Shown here one piece after another: positions 36,132 to 45,700 of a stretch of DNA of 64,000 nucleotides. The notes beneath the pieces were generated by a model that was not told where the DNA came from, ran no database searches, and saw only the letters and a program-made list of their open reading frames with translations. This stretch comes from Pseudomonas sp. G2-4 (GTDB lineage Bacteria > Pseudomonadota > Gammaproteobacteria > Pseudomonadales > Pseudomonadaceae). Position 1 is the first letter of the stretch. Each line of letters opens with the position of its first letter. The DNA lies in contig NZ_CP125957.1 in NCBI RefSeq assembly GCF_030064125.1, forward strand, positions 5,917,001 through 5,981,000, written 5' to 3'. Both the position numbers and the translations under genes were made by a program.

Positions 36132-37427
36132 ATGAATGTTTTGATCATTGGCAGCGGTGGCCGTGAACACGCCCTGGCCTGGAAAGTGGCTCAGGATCCC
36201 CGCGTGCAGAAGGTCTTCGTGGCGCCGGGCAATGCCGGTACCGCTATCGAAGCCAAGTGTGAAAACGTCGCCATCGACGTGCTGGCCCTGGAACAACTGG
36301 CTGATTTCGCCGAGAAGAACGTCGCGCTGACCATTGTCGGTCCGGAAGTGCCGCTGGTCGCCGGTGTGGTCGACCTGTTCCGCTCCCGCGGCCTGGACTG
36401 CTTCGGCCCGACCGCCGGCGCCGCGCAGCTGGAAGGCTCGAAAGCGTTCACCAAGGATTTCCTGGCACGTCACAAGATCCCGACCGCCGATTACCAGAAC
36501 TTCACCGAAATCGAACCCGCCCTGGCTTATCTGCGGGAGAAAGGCGCGCCGATCGTGATCAAGGCCGACGGCCTGGCCGCCGGTAAAGGCGTGATCGTCG
36601 CCATGACCCTGGCCGAGGCCGAAGAGGCCGTGCGCGACATGCTGGCCGGCAACGCATTCGGTGATGCCGGTTCCCGGGTGGTGATCGAAGAGTTTCTCGA
36701 CGGCGAGGAAGCCAGCTTCATCGTCATGGTCGATGGCAAGAACGTCTTGCCGATGGCCACCAGCCAGGACCACAAACGCGTCGGCGACGGCGACAGCGGC
36801 CCGAACACCGGTGGCATGGGTGCCTACTCCCCGGCCCCGGTGGTCACGGCCCAAGTGCATCAGCGGGTCATGGACCTGGTGATCTGGCCGACCGTGCGCG
36901 GCATGGCCGAAGAAGGCAACGTCTACACTGGCTTCCTGTACGCTGGCCTGATGATCGACAAGGCTGGTAACCCAAAAGTCATCGAATTCAACTGCCGTTT
37001 CGGCGATCCTGAGACCCAGCCGGTGATGCTGCGCCTGCAATCGAGCCTGGTGCTGCTGGTCGAAGCCGCCCTGGCCCAGGCGCTGGACAAAGTCGAAGCC
37101 CAATGGGATCCGCGTCCAAGCGTCGGCGTGGTATTGGCGGCGGGCGGTTATCCGGGCGACTACACCAAAGGTAGCGTTATCCAGGGCCTGGACGCCGCGG
37201 CCCAGCTGGAAGGCAAGGTGTTCCACGCAGGTACCGCCTTGAAGGATGGCCAAGTAGTCACCGCTGGCGGTCGCGTGCTTTGCGCCACCGCCATGGGCAC
37301 CAGTGTCGACGCCGCCCAGCAGCAAGCCTACAAGCTTGCTGCCGAGCTTGATTGGGAAGGCTGTTTCTACCGCAAGGACATTGGCTACCGTGCCATTGCC
37401 CGCGAGCGCGGCGAAAATCTGGAATAA
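36132..37427 (+). CDS. purD: Phosphoribosylamine-glycine ligase
   Basis: A 431-aa ATP-grasp ligase forming GAR from phosphoribosylamine and glycine. MNVLIIGSGGREHALAWKVA is the N-terminal signature, VIKADGLAAGKGVIVAMTL the nucleotide-binding loop, and EFNCRFGDPETQPVMLRLQS the metal site. The true start is ATG 36132; the open frame further upstream runs through the REPIN. It is followed by a stem-loop and retS. Confidence 0.96.
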   Translation: MNVLIIGSGGREHALAWKVAQDPRVQKVFVAPGNAGTAIEAKCENVAIDVLALEQLADFAEKNVALTIVGPEVPLVAGVVDLFRSRGLDCFGPTAGAAQLEGSKAFTKDFLARHKIPTADYQNFTEIEPALAYLREKGAPIVIKADGLAAGKGVIVAMTLAEAEEAVRDMLAGNAFGDAGSRVVIEEFLDGEEASFIVMVDGKNVLPMATSQDHKRVGDGDSGPNTGGMGAYSPAPVVTAQVHQRVMDLVIWPTVRGMAEEGNVYTGFLYAGLMIDKAGNPKVIEFNCRFGDPETQPVMLRLQSSLVLLVEAALAQALDKVEAQWDPRPSVGVVLAAGGYPGDYTKGSVIQGLDAAAQLEGKVFHAGTALKDGQVVTAGGRVLCATAMGTSVDAAQQQAYKLAAELDWEGCFYRKDIGYRAIARERGENLE

Positions 37428-37441
37428 CCCGTTCATTCCGC

Positions 37442-37468
37442 CAGGCAAGGGTCGGTGGCCCTTGCCTG
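37442..37468 (+). terminator. Stem-loop after purD
   Basis: CAGGCAAGGG at 37442-37451 pairs perfectly with CCCTTGCCTG at 37459-37468 across a 7-base loop. There is no T-run after it, so it may be a weak or factor-assisted terminator between purD and retS, or an mRNA-end stabiliser. Confidence 0.55.
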
Positions 37469-37526
37469 TCTACTCGGGCGCCGCGCATAGTTATAATCTG
37501 GCATCAACCTACGAAGGGATTTCGCC

Positions 37527-40301
37527 GTGCGCTGGCTCAGGATTGCCATAGGCTTTACCGTCACCCTGCTGACGCTGCTCTGCATGCTCCCGGCCCAGGC
37601 CGCGCCAGGCAGTGGCTGGGCGATATTGCTCGATGAACAGGGCGACCTGAAGCTGAGCGACATCCGTTCTGCCCGCTACACCAATCAATTCAGCCCCATC
37701 GACCTGGACCGCCTCAAGGCGGCTGAACCTGGCGGCGCACTGTGGCTACGTTTCCGACTGGCCCCCGACAAACATGAACAAATACTGCGCATCTTCGCGC
37801 CCGACCTGTCACGCCTGAATCTCTATGTGCTGGACGGCGATGCCCTGGTTGATCAACAAGTCAGCGGCGATACCCTGCCGCGTACCGAACTCCCCGTGCC
37901 CACCAGCGATTTCATGCTGGCGCTGCCCCGCAGCGATAAACCACTGGACGTCTACCTGCGACTGGCATCCCGCCACGAACTACGCCCCTACGTCACCCTG
38001 CAACCGGCGGTGCTGGCGGCGGCCAATCAGAACCAGACGCTGATCTATGGGCTGCTGTTCGGCTGCATCGCCATGCTGATCCTGCACAACCTCACCCGCT
38101 ACGCCTATACCCGCTCGCGCAGTTGCCTGTGGCTGGCCGCCTGCGAAATGCTGTTGATGCTGAGCCTGGTGCTGCTGCTGAATCTGGCGGGCCCCTGGTT
38201 GCCCAACTGGCCCACGATCCAGACGCCCGGGGCCTACCTGGCCCTGTTGTTGACCGCGCCCTGTGGCTTGATGTTCGCCTATCGCTTTTTCGCGCCCCTG
38301 GGGCCGCATCCGCTGAATCGGCTGCTGCTGGGGGACATTGTGGTCGTCATGCTGTGCAGCCTGTTGCTGTTGTTCGTCAACACACTGCCGCTCAATATCA
38401 TGACCTATGCCCTCGTGGCCCTGGCCGGCCTGAGCATGCTGTTCGTCAGCGCCTGGCACTGGCAAAAGGGCTACCGCCCGGCACGGCTGTTTGTCGCGGC
38501 CATGGTGGTCTTCAACCTGGGCACGCTGATCATCCTTCCGGCGCTGCAAGGGCTCACGGAAGTCCCTCCGCAAGGTTTGATCGTCACGCTGCTGGTCTTC
38601 ATCTGCATCAGCGGCCTGTTGATGAGTGTCGCCCTGGGCGAGCGCCAGCGCTCGATCAATGAAAGTCGTTTCAGCATCAGCCGCGACCTGGCGGCGAGCA
38701 ATGCCGAGATCAATGCCAAGGCCGAGTTCCTGGCCAAGATCAGCCACGAGATCCGTACTCCGATGAACGGTGTACTGGGCATGACCGAACTGCTATTGGG
38801 CACCCCCCTGTCGGTCAAGCAGAGGGACTACGTGCAGACGATCCACAGCGCCGGCAATGAATTACTGACCCTCATCAACGAGATACTCGACATTTCCCGG
38901 CTCGAATCCGGACAGATCGAACTCGACGATGTGCAGTTCGACCTCAACGCCCTGATCGAGGATTGCCTGAGCATCTTCCGCGCCAAGGCAGAGCAGCAAA
39001 ATGTCGAGCTGATCAGCTTCATCCAACCCCAGGTGCCGCGAGTGATCAGCGGCGATCCGACGCGGCTGCGCCAGGCGCTGTTGAGCCTGCTGGAAAACGC
39101 CCTGAAAAAAACCGACGAAGGCGAGGTCTTGATCGTCGTGGCCCTCGACGAGCGCAGCAATCAACCACGCCTGCGCATTGCGGTGCAGGACAGTGGCTCG
39201 CCGATGGACGCCGAAGAGCGCGACTCGCTGATGCATGCCGAATTGCACAGCAAGAATTTCCTCTCGGCCACGCGCCTGGGCGGTAACCTGGGCTTGGTCA
39301 TCGCCCGCCAGCTGATCATCCTGATGCACGGGGAGTTCGGCATCAAAAGCGGCAGCAGCCAAGGCAGCACCTTATGGCTGACCTTGCCGCTGGACCCGGA
39401 TCGCCTCGAACATCCGACTTCCGACCTCGATGCCCCGTTGCAAGGGGCGCGGGTGTTGATCGTCGACGACAACGACACCTGTCGCAAGGTGTTGGTACAA
39501 CAGTGCAGCGCCTGGGGCTTGAATGTCAGCGCGGTGCCGTCGGGCAAGGAAGCCTTGGCACTGCTGCGCACCAAGGCGCACCTGCGGGACTATTTCGACG
39601 TGGTATTGCTGGACCAGAACATGCCCGGCATGACCGGCATGCAACTGGCGGCCAAGATCAAGGAGGACCCGAGCCTGAACCACGACATCCTGTTGATCAT
39701 GCTCACCGGCATCAGCAACGCGCCGAGCAAGATCGTGGCGCGCAACAGCGGGGTCAAGCGCATCCTCGCCAAACCGGTGGCCGGCTATACCCTCAAGACC
39801 ACCCTGGCGGACGAACTGAACCAACGCAACAAAGGTCAGGCGCCGGACGTGCCGGTGAACGCGGGCCCGATCACGCCGGTGAAAGTGCCCAGCGATTTCC
39901 GCATCCTGGTGGCCGAGGACAACAGCATTTCCACCAAGGTCATCCGTGGCATGCTCGGCAAGCTCAACTTGCAACCCGACACCGCCAGCAATGGCGAAGA
40001 AGCCCTCAAGGCCATGAAGGAGCAGCGCTACGACCTGGTCTTGATGGACTGCGAAATGCCGATCCTCGACGGCTTTTCCGCCACCCAGCAACTGCGCGCC
40101 TGGGAAGTCGGTAACCAGCGGACCCGCACCCCGGTGGTCGCGCTCACGGCGCACATCCTGGCCGAACACAAGGAGCGCGCCCGCCAGGCCGGAATGGACG
40201 GACACATGGCCAAGCCGGTTGAGCTGTCCCAACTGCGCGAGCTGATCGAGCATTGGGTGGCCCAACGCGATCAGCAGAACCGTACCGCGCAGACGTCCTG
40301 A
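37527..40301 (+). CDS. retS: Hybrid sensor kinase RetS
   Basis: A 924-aa protein: signal peptide (1-27), periplasmic 7TMR-DISMED2 sensor (about 30-165), seven membrane helices (about 175-375), HisKA with His407 in KISHEIRTPMNG, HATPase region, then two receivers with Asp696 (VVLLDQNMPG) and Asp841 (LVLMDCEMPI). The start is GTG 37527 behind AAGGGA. RetS inhibits the GacS kinase by direct interaction and so lowers rsmY/rsmZ sRNA, favouring motility and acute virulence over biofilm and secretion. Domain set, order and position after purD match PA4856. It is the one global regulator in this window able to influence both flanking toxin loci. Confidence 0.93.
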   Translation: MRWLRIAIGFTVTLLTLLCMLPAQAAPGSGWAILLDEQGDLKLSDIRSARYTNQFSPIDLDRLKAAEPGGALWLRFRLAPDKHEQILRIFAPDLSRLNLYVLDGDALVDQQVSGDTLPRTELPVPTSDFMLALPRSDKPLDVYLRLASRHELRPYVTLQPAVLAAANQNQTLIYGLLFGCIAMLILHNLTRYAYTRSRSCLWLAACEMLLMLSLVLLLNLAGPWLPNWPTIQTPGAYLALLLTAPCGLMFAYRFFAPLGPHPLNRLLLGDIVVVMLCSLLLLFVNTLPLNIMTYALVALAGLSMLFVSAWHWQKGYRPARLFVAAMVVFNLGTLIILPALQGLTEVPPQGLIVTLLVFICISGLLMSVALGERQRSINESRFSISRDLAASNAEINAKAEFLAKISHEIRTPMNGVLGMTELLLGTPLSVKQRDYVQTIHSAGNELLTLINEILDISRLESGQIELDDVQFDLNALIEDCLSIFRAKAEQQNVELISFIQPQVPRVISGDPTRLRQALLSLLENALKKTDEGEVLIVVALDERSNQPRLRIAVQDSGSPMDAEERDSLMHAELHSKNFLSATRLGGNLGLVIARQLIILMHGEFGIKSGSSQGSTLWLTLPLDPDRLEHPTSDLDAPLQGARVLIVDDNDTCRKVLVQQCSAWGLNVSAVPSGKEALALLRTKAHLRDYFDVVLLDQNMPGMTGMQLAAKIKEDPSLNHDILLIMLTGISNAPSKIVARNSGVKRILAKPVAGYTLKTTLADELNQRNKGQAPDVPVNAGPITPVKVPSDFRILVAEDNSISTKVIRGMLGKLNLQPDTASNGEEALKAMKEQRYDLVLMDCEMPILDGFSATQQLRAWEVGNQRTRTPVVALTAHILAEHKERARQAGMDGHMAKPVELSQLRELIEHWVAQRDQQNRTAQTS

Positions 40302-40361
40302 GCCGACAGACGGCAAAACGCCTGATAGACTCCCGTCGTCTCCTTCGCCTGAGCCTCGACC

Positions 40362-40958
40362 ATGCTCCATGTGCTGTTCAGTGTTTACCTGAAGATGCTG
40401 GTGCTCTACAGCCCCTTCTTCGTGTTGTCGTGTTTTATCAGCCTGACTCGCGGCTACTCGCGCAAGGAGCAACGGCGCCTGGCCTGGAAAGTCGCGACCG
40501 CGACGCTGGTCTCCAGCGTATTGCTGTACTTGTTCGGGCGGGTGATTTTCAGTGTGTTCGGCATCACCGTGGATGCCTTCCGCATCGGTGCCGGCAGCGT
40601 GCTGTTCATTTCGGCGCTGGGCATGGCCCAAGGCAAGTCAGCCGTACAGACTGACAATGTTCAGCAGGACGTGACCATCGTCCCGCTGACCATTCCGTTG
40701 ACCGTCGGCCCCGGCACCATCGGCGCCCTGCTGGTGATGGGTGTGAGCCAGCCACACTGGGACGACAAACTCATGGCCATCATCAGCATCGCCCTGGCCA
40801 GCCTCACCGTCGGTGTCGTGCTTTACCTGTCCAGCCGCATCGAACGGATTCTGGGTGACCAGGGTTTGCAGATCGTCAGCCGGCTGATGGGCTTGTTCGT
40901 CTGTGCGCTGGCGGCGCAGATCATCTTTACCGGCGTGAGAGGGTACCTGGTGCCGTAG
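40362..40958 (+). CDS. MarC/YhgN-family integral membrane protein
   Basis: A 198-aa protein with six hydrophobic segments. SPFFVLSCFISLTRGYS and VPLTIPLTVGPGTIGALLVM are the two MarC-family (UPF0056) signatures. MarC was once linked to multiple antibiotic resistance, but that was not confirmed; its transport function, if any, is unknown. It starts at the first ATG, 60 bp after retS, and probably shares its transcript. It is the last gene before the accessory region begins. Confidence 0.87.
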   Translation: MLHVLFSVYLKMLVLYSPFFVLSCFISLTRGYSRKEQRRLAWKVATATLVSSVLLYLFGRVIFSVFGITVDAFRIGAGSVLFISALGMAQGKSAVQTDNVQQDVTIVPLTIPLTVGPGTIGALLVMGVSQPHWDDKLMAIISIALASLTVGVVLYLSSRIERILGDQGLQIVSRLMGLFVCALAAQIIFTGVRGYLVP

Positions 40959-40978
40959 CCCTCACGGTGTCTGGAAAC

Positions 40979-41800
40979 TCAGGCACGCTTGCGACGGCTG
41001 AACCTTTTACTCAGTACCTCTCTGCGGTGTTCGCCCAGATACTCTTCAATGTCCTGCCTGAACGCCTCATAGCGGGCAGGGTTGAAGGTCACGAACGATT
41101 TACCGCGATAGATTTCTCGCGCTGAAGATTGCCAGTTCACGAAAAGTACCCCACCGTTACTTGAAGTACCGGACTGTCTTATCGAAGCGGACGATGCGAT
41201 CAGGGTACCGTCAGACAACTGTTCGCATGGAATGACGGATAAACGCGCGCCTTCGGCCACCTTGACCTGGCTGTTGAACAGACGCATGGTTTCCTCATCC
41301 CGCTTCAAACCATCAATCGTGGTGTTCACCACGGCGCCGAGCACCGCCGCTCCCGGAACGCCGGCCTTAACACCATCGATGATTCCCTTGACGATATCGC
41401 TGATCACCAAATCCATGTCTACACGTCGGGCGCTCTCGGAGTAACGGGTATAGCCGTCCTCGGCGATGAAGCACCCAAGGTCCCCCAGGCATTGGATAAA
41501 GGCGTCGTACCACGCCCGGGTATTTTTGCCGCCGGGCACCTCATAGTTGGCTTCCATGATCGCCATGGTCATCAGGTTTTCCATGATCGCCATGTTGTTG
41601 AGCGACATGTTGTTGCCATAGCCCACGAGCGCATCCCCCAACATGAGCGCATCCAGATCCTTGTTTGGGTTGTCATGCATCTGCACGACAGACCTGCGTA
41701 CACGTCGGCCCGCAGTGGCCAACGCCTTGCGCCTGTTGATACGTGCACTGAGCAACTCAACACTTTGCGCCACACTGATTACACTTTCGAACTGTTCCAT
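40979..41800 (-). CDS. Unrecognised 273-aa protein, paralogue of the divergent neighbour
   Basis: Starts at ATG 41800 behind a perfect AAGGAGG. I do not recognise the family. It is mostly helical, with a hydrophobic stretch (LVISDIVKGII...AAVLGAVVN, about 131-160) and a basic C-terminus (SKRFSRRKRA). Landmarks shared with the divergently encoded 219-aa protein at 42018: WYDAF then LGDLG then ED (residues 97-115) against WFEEY, FLG, ED; FNSQ...VIP against FDSE...IVP; VNWQSSAREIYRGKSF (222-236) against WNWERRSARIIQRRAF; and an LGEH (255-258) against LNEH. The distance from NW to EH is 34 residues in both. No signal peptide. Base composition is lower in GC than the core genes around it. Confidence 0.7.
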   Translation of the reverse strand: MEQFESVISVAQSVELLSARINRRKALATAGRRVRRSVVQMHDNPNKDLDALMLGDALVGYGNNMSLNNMAIMENLMTMAIMEANYEVPGGKNTRAWYDAFIQCLGDLGCFIAEDGYTRYSESARRVDMDLVISDIVKGIIDGVKAGVPGAAVLGAVVNTTIDGLKRDEETMRLFNSQVKVAEGARLSVIPCEQLSDGTLIASSASIRQSGTSSNGGVLFVNWQSSAREIYRGKSFVTFNPARYEAFRQDIEEYLGEHRREVLSKRFSRRKRA

Positions 41801-42017
41801 AAAAACCTCCTTGGTTATAAATAAGTCCGCTCCTGCGAACCTGCTTCAATCTAGTTTATTCTCGTCTAAAACAACAACACCGACTGATTGCAGCATATGT
41901 AACCCCATCACACTTTCAAATATTCAGATTTAAATTAACCAGCCACTCACTTAAAAACAACGTTCATCATTGCTGCTCCAAAACCAAATATCACTCTTAC
42001 TCTAACGGAGAGCACTC
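41801..42017. promoter_or_regulatory. AT-rich divergent promoter region of the paralogous pair
   Basis: A 217-bp gap between the two divergent starts, visibly richer in A and T than anything nearby (for example TTTAAATTAA at about 41930). It must hold both promoters; I could not settle on -35/-10 pairs. At the plus-strand gene, CTCT (42000-42003) and AGAG (42009-42012) close a small hairpin whose loop AACGG plus the next A gives ACGGA, a GGA-in-loop arrangement like RsmA/CsrA sites, directly at the ribosome-binding site. Confidence 0.55.
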
Positions 42018-42677
42018 GTGAACAATGAACGATTAACCGGACTGGTCACCGGCCCCAATCTGTTTTCCTATATCGGGACACCGTCCCTGCAAGACCACAA
42101 TGACATCGCCGACTGCAACAACATCGCCACCCGATCGGCCGATCTCGGCCATCACCGCTATGCCAATCCCAAGGGCTGGTTCGAAGAATATGCCCGCACC
42201 TTGAATTTCCTCGGCTGGTCGCTGTATGAAGACTCCATCCATACGCGCACACAGCATCTGCTCACGGGCTCCGTGGCGGATTTCCTGGTGGAGAGCGCTC
42301 ACGCCATGAAGGATGCGCGACAGGCCAACGCGATGATCGATACCCTCGACACGCTAAAAAACGATCGCCCGGCCCTCCTCTCCTTTGACAGCGAAACCCA
42401 GGAGGGCGAAACCTTTCAAATTGTCCCAGCCCGCCACGATGCACAAGGCAATCTTCATATTGCCCTGTTTAAATTCGAACTGAGTGTCGACATAAAGCGA
42501 CGCAGTTTTCTGTTTTGGAACTGGGAAAGACGTTCAGCCAGGATTATCCAACGCAGAGCGTTCCTGAAACTGGACAGACGCGAACTCGACAGCAGAAGAA
42601 CCCTGATCAACACGTTATTGAATGAGCATTTGATGAGACGCTTTGCTTTAAGCAAGGAACGTCTCGTGAATTATTAA
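42018..42677 (+). CDS. Unrecognised 219-aa protein, paralogue of the divergent neighbour
   Basis: Starts at GTG 42018, seven bases after GGAG. Family not recognised. The middle is helical and the C-terminal third strongly basic, with FWNWERRSARIIQRRAFLK and a final LMRRFALSKERLVNY. It aligns with the 273-aa product at 40979-41800 at several fixed points (W54 region, FDS, IVP, NW at 168-169, EH at 203-204), so the two are diverged copies of one family, the present one lacking the N-terminal 40 residues and the hydrophobic middle. No signal peptide or membrane segment. It converges on the large toxin gene, with a bidirectional terminator between. Confidence 0.7.
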   Translation: MNNERLTGLVTGPNLFSYIGTPSLQDHNDIADCNNIATRSADLGHHRYANPKGWFEEYARTLNFLGWSLYEDSIHTRTQHLLTGSVADFLVESAHAMKDARQANAMIDTLDTLKNDRPALLSFDSETQEGETFQIVPARHDAQGNLHIALFKFELSVDIKRRSFLFWNWERRSARIIQRRAFLKLDRRELDSRRTLINTLLNEHLMRRFALSKERLVNY

Positions 42678-42722
42678 CTTCCAAAGTGCAACGTCCTTTG
42701 CGCGATGATGGTTCAATTGAAA

Positions 42723-42758
42723 AAGGGTTGCCGAGGACAACACCGACAACCCTTCTTT
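42723..42758. terminator. Bidirectional terminator between the 219-aa gene and the large toxin
   Basis: AAGGGTTG at 42723-42730 pairs with CAACCCTT at 42747-42754, with partial pairing further in. A T-rich tail CTTTATTT follows on the plus strand, and the A-run before it (AAAAAGGG) gives TTTTT on the minus strand. It suits both converging genes. Confidence 0.85.
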
Positions 42759-42791
42759 ATTTAAGACCTGGCCATGGACGATAGCCTTGGC

Positions 42792-45700
42792 TCAACCCAC
42801 CGTATTGGTCTCCTCCGCAGCGGACTCATTCGACAATGCTTCCAGAGTGACGCCGTTCTGGGCGTCCTGCAAAGCATCCAAGCGCTGCACCAGTGTCGAA
42901 ACGGCATAGTGTCGATGCCCACCGAAACTGAGCAACACGTCACCTCGCAAGGTGACGTCGGCGGCATACACCTCCCGAAAAATAACACTGTGGCCGCTGT
43001 TTGGATCAATGATCACCAGGTGCTCCTGAACCTTGCTCAGCAGCAACTGGTCCGGCTCATCCAGCTCCCAGATCAACTTGCCGGGGACAGTCTCCGCGCT
43101 GCCCAGCGGATGCCGACAGTCGAGGACCACCGACTTGATCCTCAACCAGGCCGCTTTCGACAGCCGGTAACTCACTGCACCTTGCCCCATGCGCAGGACC
43201 AGTATCTTGACGTCATCGGGCATCAGCGGCAGGAGATCATCAATCTTGGCTTCGTGACCCTCGACGACCAGCACCTCGCCTTCACGCCGGACATAACTGA
43301 GCGGACCGCCATGGCCCATGCCGGGCAAGGTCAGCAGTTTTCCATTCTCACGTTCATGCAGCAGCACGCTGGTCTGCCGCTGGGTGCCCAAGACTTCGAA
43401 AGTCTCTGGAATGGCGGCCTTGGGCACCCGGATCACACGCGCGCTCTCGGCCACGAACCACGTCAGGCTACCGGGTTCCTCCACCGACAAGAGCGGGCTG
43501 TGAAACGGCTGGCTCGCCAATTGCCTGAGCCCCTCGATCTCCCGGCCACCTTGCATGACGACCCATCCCTGAGTGACACCGGTAATCAACGCCGGCTCCT
43601 GATCCCGCAGCGCAACCACCACACCTTCGTATGTCACGCCACGCAGCCCCACCCCATCGGCCGTCAGTTCGCCAAACTGCCAGGGTGTCCATTCACGCCG
43701 CGGGCGGGGCAGCACATCAGCCTCCAACAATTGCGAACCCTGGCCAAAGGCAGCGTCCAGTTTCTGCGGATCGATAAAGGCCTGGCGATAGACCTCGCCA
43801 CGCGCCACATCGAGCAACCAGGCGGCCTCGCCATCCGGGGTCGCGCCCAGCAGCCGCAACTCCGTTGCGCTGCCCATGTCAGCCAGTAACAGCCGGTTGC
43901 CGACGTACCAGGCGCACAACCGCTCGTCACCGCGGAAGTTGGTCAAACCGATAAGGGCGAGACTTTTGCTCCCGTGTCGCTGGGCCAGTGCGTCCAGTGC
44001 CGACCACCACTGCCCCCGGTCCTTGAACCACTGTTCCCTCACGCCGCCCAGCGCCAGCTCGCCTTGGCCACTCAGGTTGTAGAACGCGCCTCCCGTGGTC
44101 AGCGCCACGTAGCCACCGTCAACGGCAATGACATTCTCCAGGCCGGGGGCACGCGCCCACCGGCTGGACCAATGCCCCCGGCCCTCCACCAGTGTACGCC
44201 GCCTGCCGCACAGCTCCTGTTTGAGCCTGTCATAGATGACAAATGCATCACTGTCGTCCGGTGGTGCAAGCAGCGTCAGATCCGTCATGTTCTTGATCGA
44301 GTCGGGCCATCCACGCGGCTGGTTGCGTCTCGGCGCGGGGCGAATGATCAAGCGGTCGCTGCGGCGCACCCAGGCCATGTCCCGCCACTGTGCGTCGAAC
44401 TTCCAACAGATCGAAACAAAGGGCGCCGGCTGCCAATTGACCGTGACAAAAGTGTCCTCGGGGTTGGTATTCGGCGCCAGGGGCGGACTGTCGCCCAGTA
44501 CCTGCGACCAGTCGGCCAGCGTCTCGCTGGCACTCAAGACCGACTCCATCGCCTGGTCCAGCTCTCGCGTGATCGAACCGAGCAGCAGTTGCCCGTCGTG
44601 GATCACATACACCAGCACATCGACGGTCTGATCCTCGCGGGTGATTTGCTGGACGACATGAATCACCCCCTGCGCGTCTGCCTCGACGCTCTTGATGGTG
44701 GTTGCCAGGTTGCTGGTGCTGCGCAACCAGTAACGATGGCTCAACAACCCGGTGACCGCATCGGTTTGCCAGATAATCAGGTTCTGCGGGTCGTAGAAAT
44801 AGCAGGCATTGCCCACTACCGCCGCCAGCATCGTTTCATCGGCACCCGGCAGATCATCGCGGATATAAAGGAAACGGTCCTCCTTCGCGTCGTACCAGGC
44901 GGTGATCCGGCGAGGCTCGTCCGGGTCCTCAAATGGAATGAGGTGGTGGCTAATCGGTGTGTACGCCATCGCTAGACGGTGGTCTCGAGCCAGGGCCTTG
45001 AAATGATCCTGCAACGTTTGCTGATCCATGTCGGGCGGTGCGTCCAGTTCCAAAAGCACGAGCGTGCGTTTGACCAAATCAACCTTGAATACTTGATCGT
45101 CGGCGAGCCGGAGTGAAATTTCGTGGCGCCACCCTCCAACGATCGTCACCTGAACGTCGTCGATGAAGAACTTATCGTAACTCTCAATCCTTATCTCTTT
45201 CTCCGAGGCCCAAGAGGCGTCCACAAACCAAGTGGACACCTGCAGGCTCGTCGACTCCAGGCTCAGTTTCACGCCGGGATGAACGACCAACGCGCATCGT
45301 TTGCCGGCCCCCTGGATTTTATAAGCGATCATGTTGTGCCAAATCGGGGGAATAAGAGGCACCACCAGTGAACGGTCAGCACCATCGAGCAACACGTCGA
45401 TCACCGTTTGCCGATAATCGGGAGCCATTCGACGGACGATGTACTCACTGGGAAACGAATAAAAGGAAAACTGAAATTGCCAGCTGCCGTCCGCTTTCCT
45501 TTTCTCCAGGCGCCGTGCCGTGTCGAACCCGGTGTCATGACGCGATGTCGCGAATGGCAGGGCGATGTACTCATAGCGGTAACAGGTTTGCGGTGTGCAG
45601 GGCAGTACGATGACTTGGCCGGCGGGTGGCTTGAATGCAACTTGACCCGGCAGGCCTAGATCTCGACGAATGTTAATGGCCCGATCGTAATCGAGCTCTA

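Noticed and set aside
34301..36148. A 615-codon minus-strand frame over purH, and a 536-codon one over accC (24825-26435)
   Set aside because: Both mirror housekeeping genes codon by codon, with His/Gly/Val-rich composition typical of antisense shadows.
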